Source of the DNA: Lacrimispora celerecrescens
Lineage (GTDB): Bacteria; Bacillota; Clostridia; Lachnospirales; Lachnospiraceae
DNA: 64,000 bases
Direction: 5' to 3'
Assembly: GCF_000732605.1 (NCBI RefSeq)
Contig: NZ_JPME01000013.1
Location: 1-64,000, forward strand
The position numbers were made by a program, and so were the translations under genes. The notes under the pieces are model-generated. The model had not been told where the DNA came from. It made no database searches and saw nothing but the letters and a program-made list of their open reading frames with translations. Shown in pieces: positions 61,613 to 64,000 of the stretch (positions are counted from its first letter, which is position 1; the number at the start of each line of letters is the position of its first letter).

Positions 61613-62698
61613 CTATACTTCCATAATGATAGGCAGAATCATAGGATTCCGTTTCATCCGCTTCCATAAAAAGTCGCTTAAGCTGTCGCGTATCACATTC
61701 TTAATCTTACCCCAGTCATTGACATGGCGGTCCAGGCAGTCAGCGACCGCGTCATTGACAACGTTCCTGGCCTCTTCCATTAAATCCTCTGACTCACGCA
61801 CATAAACAAATCCTCTGGATACAATATCCGGACCTGCCAAAAGCTGATTGGAATATTTCTCTAAAGTCAGAACCACCACGATAATTCCGTTCTGAGCCAG
61901 ATTCTGTCTGTCTCTTAATACGATATTTCCTACATCTCCAACACCAAGACCATCTACCAGGATTCCTCCTGCCTGAACATGATCCACGATCTTCCAGGAT
62001 TCCTGTCCCAGTTCTACCACATCGCCGGAGGACATGATAATTACATTCTCCTTTGGGGTTCCCATCGCCTGAACCAGATTTTTCTGGGCCATGATATGAC
62101 GGTATTCACCGTGTACCGGAATGGCGTATTTGGGGCGGACCAGAGCATACATCAACTTGATTTCCTCCTGGCATGCATGTCCCGATACATGAGTGTCATC
62201 GCTGATTACCTCTGCTCCCTTCATAGAGAGCTCGTTAATGACCTTGGAAACAGCTTTTTCATTGCCAGGAATCGGATGGGAGCTTAAAATTATCACATCG
62301 GTTGGCTTAATGGAAATCTTTTTATGGGTGCTGCTTGCCATTCGGGAAAGTGCAGCCATGGATTCTCCCTGGCTTCCGGTGGTGATGAGCACAGTCTGCT
62401 CATCAGGATAATTTTTTAACTGGTCTATTTCAATGAGAGTTCCATCCGGAATATTGATATAGCCAAGCTCACTGGCCGTACCGATCACATTGACCATACT
62501 GCGGCCTTCTACCACTACCTTACGGCCATACTTGGCCGCGGAATTGATGACCTGCTGTACCCGGTCCACGTTGGAGGCAAAGGTGGCTACAATGATGCGG
62601 TTATTCTTATGATCTGCAAAAATATTATCAAAGGTTTTTCCAACGGTCTTCTCCGAAGGGGTGAACCCTGCTCTTGTCGCATTGGTGCTGTCACACAT
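61613..62698 (-). pseudogene. rnj: Ribonuclease J, C-terminal part after frameshift
   Basis: 361 residues: the second part of the metallo-beta-lactamase domain and the beta-CASP domain. The ATG at 62698 overlaps the TGA of the upstream part by one base and has no ribosome binding site. The sequence opens with Met-Cys-Asp-Ser-Thr-Asn-Ala, in intact RNase J always internal and preceded by Gly-Val-Leu-Ala-Leu. HPIPGNEKAVSKVINEL, DDTHVSGHACQEEIKLMYALVRPKYAIPVHGEYRH and a C-terminal domain follow. With the first part it makes about 554 residues, the normal length. Confidence 0.88.
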
Positions 62699-63279
62699 CA
62701 GGCCAGAACGCCCTTTTTGCCCAACTCGGCAAAACGCTCTAAGTCAGCCGGTTCGCCAAATACCGGAGTATAGTCAATCTTAAAATCGCCTGTATGCAAA
62801 ATCACGCCGGCCGGAGAAAAAATGGCAAGGGCGGAGGCATCGGCGATGCTGTGGTTTGTCTTGATAAATTCAATACGGAAACAGCCTAAATTAACGGACT
62901 GTCCGTGCTTGATCACCTTTCTCTTGGTGTTTTTCAGTAAATTATGTTCTTTCAGTTTGTTCTCGATCAGGGCAATGGTAAGCTTTGTTCCGTATACCGG
63001 CACATTGATATCTCTTAGAATATAAGGAAGAGCGCCGATATGATCCTCGTGGCCATGGGTAATAACAAATCCCTTTACTTTATCAATGTTCTGTTTTAAA
63101 TAAGAGACATCCGGTATTACCAGATCGATCCCAAGCATATCATCCGTTGGGAATGCCAGTCCGCAGTCCACAATGATGATGCTGTCTTCACATTCAAAAG
63201 CAGTGATATTCATACCGATCTGCTCCATTCCGCCTAAAGGAATGATTTTAACTTTCGCGTTGCTGTCTTGTTTTTTCAA
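62698..63279 (-). pseudogene. rnj: Ribonuclease J, N-terminal part before frameshift
   Basis: 193 residues: beginning of the metallo-beta-lactamase domain with IIPLGGMEQIGMNITAFE, the zinc motif THGHEDHIGALPYIL at about 75-89 and HTGDFKIDYTP. It ends Gly-Val-Leu-Ala-stop; adding one C to the GCCTG at 62702-62700 would give Gly-Val-Leu-Ala-Leu-Met-Cys-Asp and restore the frame. RNase J degrades and matures RNA from the 5' end in Firmicutes lacking RNase E, so a real break would be serious. Confidence 0.88.
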
Positions 63280-63294
63280 TATTTTACCTCCATC

Positions 63295-63762
63295 TTATGA
63301 TTTTCCGTCCTGTTCTTCTTCCATTGCCTCCCGGCATTCCCTGCAATACCCGTGCAGCTTCACTTCATGATCGGTCACAAGAAAACCTGTCCTGTCAAGA
63401 AGGGCCTGCTCCAGCGTATCCAGTAAATCGCCTTGAAAGGAAAATACGTTTCCGCATCGGTTGCAAATCGCGTGGTGGTGGTGATGTCTGGACTCACGAT
63501 CTAAGCCCCCTAATTCATAGCGGGCAAATCCGTCATCAAAACTGACCTTGTCAATCACTGATAAATCTACCAGTACCTGCACAGTCCTGTAAATCGTGGC
63601 AAGCCCAATCTCCGGGCACTTCTGCCTGGCCAGATCATAGATCTCTTCCGCAGTCAGATGCTGCCCGGGGCGCTCTGCCATGAGCTCCAGTACCAGCATG
63701 CGCTGGTTGGTCACCTTGAGTCCTTTCTCTCGAAGCATATTTTTAAAAATTTCCTGTTTCAT
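63295..63762 (-). CDS. Fur family transcriptional regulator
   Basis: 155 residues. Winged helix at about 1-80 (GLKVTNQRMLVLELMAERPGQHLTAEEIYDLARQKCPEIGLATIYRTVQVL), then a dimer domain with SRHHHHHAICNRCGNV and structural-zinc cysteines in CNRCG and YCRECRE. Fur, PerR and Zur cannot be told apart with confidence; it is of the Fur/PerR kind. It is 15 bp upstream of rnj in the same direction. Confidence 0.9.
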   Translation of the reverse strand: MKQEIFKNMLREKGLKVTNQRMLVLELMAERPGQHLTAEEIYDLARQKCPEIGLATIYRTVQVLVDLSVIDKVSFDDGFARYELGGLDRESRHHHHHAICNRCGNVFSFQGDLLDTLEQALLDRTGFLVTDHEVKLHGYCRECREAMEEEQDGKS

Positions 63763-63794
63763 TAACAGTCCCTCAATTACTCACCAACATTTTC

Positions 63795-64000
63795 TTAAAT
63801 TTGAATATCCACATCTGCTCCGTCCAGCAGTTCGGAAAATATCTTAAATAAATAATCTATCTCGTTATCATCCTCTACAAACTCATACAAAGCCTGGCTG
63901 TCTTCCTGCTTTGATAAATCCTTTAAGATGTAACATTCCCCTTCGTCATCGTCATCTGCCGCATCAGTTACCAGCAGATAATTCATCCCATTAATTCTGG
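63795..64000 (-). CDS. DUF1292 family protein (YrzB type), N-terminus beyond window
   Basis: The C-terminal 68 residues are in the window. The frame continues without a stop past the ATG at 63986 to the edge (Arg-Ile-Asn-Gly before Met-Asn-Tyr-Leu), and DUF1292 proteins read RINGMNYLLV at this point, so the true start lies outside. Acidic small protein with LVTDAADDDDEGECYILKD and ALYEFVEDDNE. Function unknown. B. subtilis has yrzB in the same neighbourhood as mltG/yrrM/U32 genes. Confidence 0.85.
   Translation of the reverse strand, partial: RINGMNYLLVTDAADDDDEGECYILKDLSKQEDSQALYEFVEDDNEIDYLFKIFSELLDGADVDIQI

Noticed and set aside
62690-62710. Programmed frameshift or reinitiation in rnj
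   Set aside because: TGATG could in principle allow reinitiation, but there is no ribosome binding site and the missing base restores a conserved segment exactly.

Overview
The window looks like a chromosomal segment of a low-to-mid GC Firmicute, most likely a Lachnospiraceae/Clostridium cluster XIVa anaerobe. This is inferred from pyruvate phosphate dikinase, a T-box-controlled trpB2, a CooS-type CO dehydrogenase, SecDF fusion, the era-recO-glyS order, a DUF1292-fur-rnj-mltG-yrrM-U32 cluster, BMP-family nucleoside-type transporter and several CUT1/ribose-type ABC systems. Nearly all genes lie on the minus strand. No rRNA, tRNA, phage, insertion sequence or CRISPR array was seen.

Layout, right to left along the main transcription direction. 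64000-59230: DUF1292 (cut by the edge), fur, rnj (broken by a one-base frameshift), a short MltG-like protein, yrrM-type O-methyltransferase, U32 peptidase. 59071-56530: a SAM methyltransferase, then a tryptophan T-box leader (UGG specifier) and trpB2. 56330-48366: YdcF-type protein, M16C peptidase, era, recO, a lipoprotein, glyS. 48253-43241 (plus strand): BMP-family lipoprotein, ATPase and two permeases. 43005-38846: MATE exporter and ppdK. 38671-33604: MarR regulator facing a cysteine/cystine operon (MalY-type lyase, TcyP-type transporter, CoA-disulfide-reductase/rhodanese), then an UppS-like gene and a cooS broken by a second one-base frameshift. 30642-19374: YesM/YesN two-component system with a membrane-anchored solute-binding protein, then a CUT1 sugar transporter and a GH38 alpha-mannosidase. 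19161-11069: GntR/FCD regulator and a ribose-type transporter operon with split transketolase, RpiB-like isomerase, VOC protein and transaldolase-like aldolase. 10964-6904: GyrI-like protein, Zn-cluster MarR-like regulator, small membrane protein and secDF. 6656-1: oligopeptide transporter plus dipeptide epimerase.

Several regulatory circuits can be read directly. Near-consensus promoters occur upstream of the oligopeptide operon, the GntR-linked operon, the cystine operon and trpB2. The GntR-linked promoter and the gntR promoter share an ATTGTATGAYATCAT motif, which suggests a local autoregulated regulon. Three of the four solute-binding-protein genes at the head of transporter operons are followed by an intrinsic terminator before the membrane components, a way to make binding protein in excess.

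The least explained signals are non-coding. (1) A roughly 135-nt quasi-palindromic element occurs twice (50576-50712 and 55362-55495), with conserved joints and apical loop but different, compensated stem sequences. (2) A short hairpin followed by a purine-rich GAAAGAGGAAAGG tail occurs about six times in gene-to-gene gaps, with compensatory stem changes, and twice supplies the ribosome binding site of the next gene. (3) A 20-bp tandem array grows out of the first arm of one copy of element 1. These, and the two one-base frameshifts, are the items most worth checking.
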